Assembly (NCBI GenBank): GCA_029260555.1 | Contig: JAJDCZ010000022.1 | Location: 156,187-220,186, forward strand | From: Phycisphaerales bacterium | Lineage (GTDB): Bacteria; Planctomycetota; Phycisphaerae; Phycisphaerales; UBA1924 | DNA length: 64,000 nucleotides | Reading direction: 5' to 3' | Shown here: one piece after another, positions 62,287 to 64,000 of the stretch | Position numbering within the stretch: position 1 is the first letter of the stretch | Layout: each line of letters starts with the position of its first letter | The notes under the pieces: model-generated | What the model was told of the DNA's origin: nothing | Databases searched by the model: none | Seen by the model: the letters and a program-made list of their open reading frames with translations, nothing else | Program-made: the position numbers and the translations under genes

Positions 62287-62990
62287 CGCATGGTCCCCTT
62301 TCTGTGTGCATTATGTTGAATACCCCGATGTGCCTGGCGCTGTGCCTGCTGGGCATTCCAGCGTTGCATGAGCCTTGCCAGTGCGGGCAGGTTTTGTGCC
62401 ATGTCGCCGAGCCGAGTTTCGTAGTCCAGATAGGCAGCCAGATGCGAGTCATGGGGAATGGTTTGATATTGAGAATCAAAGCTGGCAAAGATTCGATCAG
62501 CCTGTTCGTAGTAGCCAGCGATGCACAAGGCCTGGGCACCAGTGAGCATGATGGCAGAGCTGTGGGGTGATTCTTCCTGGGCATCAAGAAAGAACGCCAC
62601 GGCTTCATCAGCCTTGCCGAGCCTGATGAACCGATCGGTGAGATTGCCCAGACTGATCTCCTTGCGGCGAGGTGTGTCGGCATATCGAAGCGCAGCAAGT
62701 TCAAGCTTGATCGCCTGGTCAACGCGGCCTGCAGCACTGAGAACCATGGCTCTTTGATTTGGTCTGGCCCAGGCCGGGTTGGGGTGGTCTTCGCCATCGG
62801 TCCGGTCATAACGATCAAGAAGCTCAAACGCCTGCGCTTCAATGCGTCGAGCCTGAGCCACATCAGAGGCCGCTCGCGCTTCGTGCAGCAAGTTGCACAG
62901 ATCCATCAGGGTCGCTTCGATGGGCGACAGATCGGTGGGATTGCTCGAAGTGATGAGTGTAGTGGAGTTGGCTGACTGGTTGATTCTCAT
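62283..62990 (-). CDS. TPR-like helical protein
   Basis: About 235 residues, cytoplasmic, with tandem helix pairs at ~20-180: ARRIEAQAFELLDRYDR, RAMVLSAAGRVDQAIKLELAALRYAD, NLTDRFIRLGKADEAVAFFLDAQEES and AQALCIAGYYEQADRIFASFD. This is TPR/SEL1-like protein-binding architecture. The C-terminus is Gln/His/Arg-rich (RWNAQQAQRQAHRG). ATG 62990 is well supported by AGAGGA seven nt upstream; an in-frame 63023 start is longer and less likely. The stop overlaps the sigma-like gene's ATG (ATGA), so the pair probably works together. Confidence 0.7.
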   Translation of the reverse strand: MRINQSANSTTLITSSNPTDLSPIEATLMDLCNLLHEARAASDVAQARRIEAQAFELLDRYDRTDGEDHPNPAWARPNQRAMVLSAAGRVDQAIKLELAALRYADTPRRKEISLGNLTDRFIRLGKADEAVAFFLDAQEESPHSSAIMLTGAQALCIAGYYEQADRIFASFDSQYQTIPHDSHLAAYLDYETRLGDMAQNLPALARLMQRWNAQQAQRQAHRGIQHNAHRKGTMR

Positions 62991-63023
62991 AATGCGGTCC
63001 TCTGAGCTAATAGACGCATCCAA

Positions 63024-63244
63024 AGGCGTCTTTGTTCCACTACAACACCGAATCAGAGTGAATCAGGCTGACACTATTATCACGATTTCTCTGATAATTT
63101 TCAGTTTATCAAAAATACATATCGGCATGTCAGCATGCAGAGGGTTATCGCGGTGATTCACCGAGCAGACCGATCGGCTGGCTCAGGAGATAACAGGCAG
63201 GGGTTTGTCTGTTAGAAAAGAGCAATAAAAAAAAGGAGCTTGCT
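63024..63244. other. divergent intergenic region, 221 nt
   Basis: AT-rich gap between the TPR gene (minus) and the secreted protein (plus). It holds CGGTG/CACCG (5-bp) and a CATG repeat. A CTGACA/GATAAT pair (63068-63098) is promoter-like but with a 19-nt spacer. AAAAGGAG before ATG 63245 is a strong ribosome-binding site. Confidence 0.45.
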
Positions 63245-63799
63245 ATGAAAAAATCACGCCGAGCTTTGAGCTTGGGGATCTCGCTGGGTGTGCTGGGCAT
63301 ACTGGCCAGTGGCGCTCAGGCAGCCTCGGATCGGCCGCCTCGCGATGGATATGTCGCAACCAGTTCCTACAGCATTACGCAGAGGCCTTGCATCACAATC
63401 GATGGCCGACGCATCTACTTCAACAGCCGGGACACGCTGGACTATCAGATTATCTGTGCCTTTCGAGCATGCGGCTATGACGCATGGAGCGAGAGGGGGA
63501 GCATCAGAGTTCGTTACTCCAGATATGCGCCCAGGGTCAGCTGGTTATACAGCGGGTATTCACTCAACTCAAGATACAACGACCATGATCTGATCTATAC
63601 GATTGTGCAAATTCGCACACGCGATGCTCATCGCTGTGATCATAGATGCAGAGATGGGCATCACTACAACCGTCAGAGGCATGATTCGTACAGCCGATCG
63701 TATTACACGCGACCCTACCGATATCCCAGAACGCGCTATCGACCCACCATCTCGCGCAGACGATACGATCCATATCGTTCCCGTCGTTCGTGCTGGTAA
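63245..63799 (+). CDS. secreted Arg/Tyr/His-rich protein
   Basis: 184 residues. Signal peptide at 1-26 (LSLGISLGVLGILASGAQA, cut after Ala). The mature N-terminal part (to ~residue 110) looks folded, with Cys in RPCITIDGRRIYF and IICAFRACGYDAW. The C-terminal ~70 residues are extremely rich in Arg, Tyr, His and Ser (HRCDHRCRDGHHYNRQRHD, RPYRYPRTRYRP). No family recognised. The basic, aromatic tail might bind nucleic acid, polysaccharide or minerals; this is inference only. An AAAAGGAG ribosome-binding site gives a reliable start; a strong terminator follows. Confidence 0.7.
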   Translation: MKKSRRALSLGISLGVLGILASGAQAASDRPPRDGYVATSSYSITQRPCITIDGRRIYFNSRDTLDYQIICAFRACGYDAWSERGSIRVRYSRYAPRVSWLYSGYSLNSRYNDHDLIYTIVQIRTRDAHRCDHRCRDGHHYNRQRHDSYSRSYYTRPYRYPRTRYRPTISRRRYDPYRSRRSCW

Positions 63800-63828
63800 T
63801 TTCTGATTTTCCAAATCATCCAACCCTG

Positions 63829-63857
63829 GCGGAGCAGCGCGTGCTGCTCCGCTTTTG
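63829..63857 (+). terminator. intrinsic terminator after the secreted protein
   Basis: GCGGAGCAGC, loop GCGT, GCTGCTCCGC: a perfect 10-bp stem directly followed by TTTTG. A textbook Rho-independent terminator, about 30 nt past the stop. Confidence 0.92.
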
Positions 63858-63962
63858 TGCGCACACAATGAGTATTTGAATCAGTGTGATTTCATCAACA
63901 GGTCGTGAATGAAAAAACACCCTCCCCTGCCCACACCCCGTGCGTGTTGCGGTCCCGGGCGA

Positions 63963-64000
63963 CGCCCCCCCCCCCCGGGGGGGGGGGGGTGGCGCGGGGG
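63963..64000. repeat. C/G homopolymer palindrome at the window end
   Basis: A long run of C is immediately followed by a long run of G, then GGCGCGGGGG. This is unlike the rest of the window and probably comes from sequencing or assembly at a contig end. Confidence 0.6.

Overview
The window reads as chromosomal DNA of a planctomycete, most likely class Phycisphaerae. Lineage-style signatures include a CPRCDYNLRGL zinc-ribbon membrane protein, a giant surface protein with an N-terminal LEPR-XLL-like motif (IETLEQRVLLSG), a PEP-CTERM exported protein ending in ALARRRRA, a 98-residue MSSIGSNVAQSVAGVA protein, and F-type ATP synthase genes that stop after the delta subunit. No rRNA, tRNA, CRISPR array, insertion sequence or phage gene was found. 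Both edges look like contig ends, and the last ~40 bases are a C/G homopolymer palindrome that is probably an artefact.

Layout. 0-4.3 kb: DUF1844 gene and succinate dehydrogenase sdhCAB. 4.3-11.6 kb: an unknown membrane protein, fabI, nadC-birA, a HIT protein and mutL. 11.6-17.2 kb: a PEP-CTERM protein, the membrane and stalk half of ATP synthase (AtpI-position protein, atpB, atpE, atpF, atpH) and pgk. 17.2-25.2 kb: a GT39-type glycosyltransferase, an AtpZ-like gene after alaS, sthA and holB. 25.2-29 kb: fliS and a very large fliD. 29-30.6 kb: two unknown membrane genes. 30.6-37.3 kb: a leftward run rseP, alpha/beta hydrolase, deoC, aldehyde dehydrogenase and a catalytically truncated aldehyde-dehydrogenase-like protein. 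The last two look like a split ALDH16. 37.4-44.9 kb: a rhodanese lipoprotein, the 1997-residue surface protein and a hairpin-rich 0.9 kb gap. 44.9-53.9 kb: Asp/Glu racemase family, hscB, two CNNM/CBS proteins, a thioredoxin, DUF1015, purQ, a zinc-ribbon membrane protein and mnmA. 53.8-58.2 kb: a tight operon ribF, nrnA-like, DNA methyltransferase, recQ. 58.4-63.8 kb: putA, a TPR-like plus membrane-tethered sigma-like pair, and an Arg/Tyr/His-rich secreted protein.

Taken together the genes describe an aerobic, respiring, flagellated bacterium. It oxidises succinate and proline, can probably degrade deoxyribose-5-phosphate through DeoC and an aldehyde dehydrogenase, and exports large beta-rich surface proteins. 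Most of the window is housekeeping. The points that most deserve follow-up are the hairpin-dense gap at 43.95-44.88 kb, the in-frame split ALDH16-like pair, the sigma-like/TPR pair at 61.4-63.0 kb, and the orphan methyltransferase embedded in a repair-flavoured operon.
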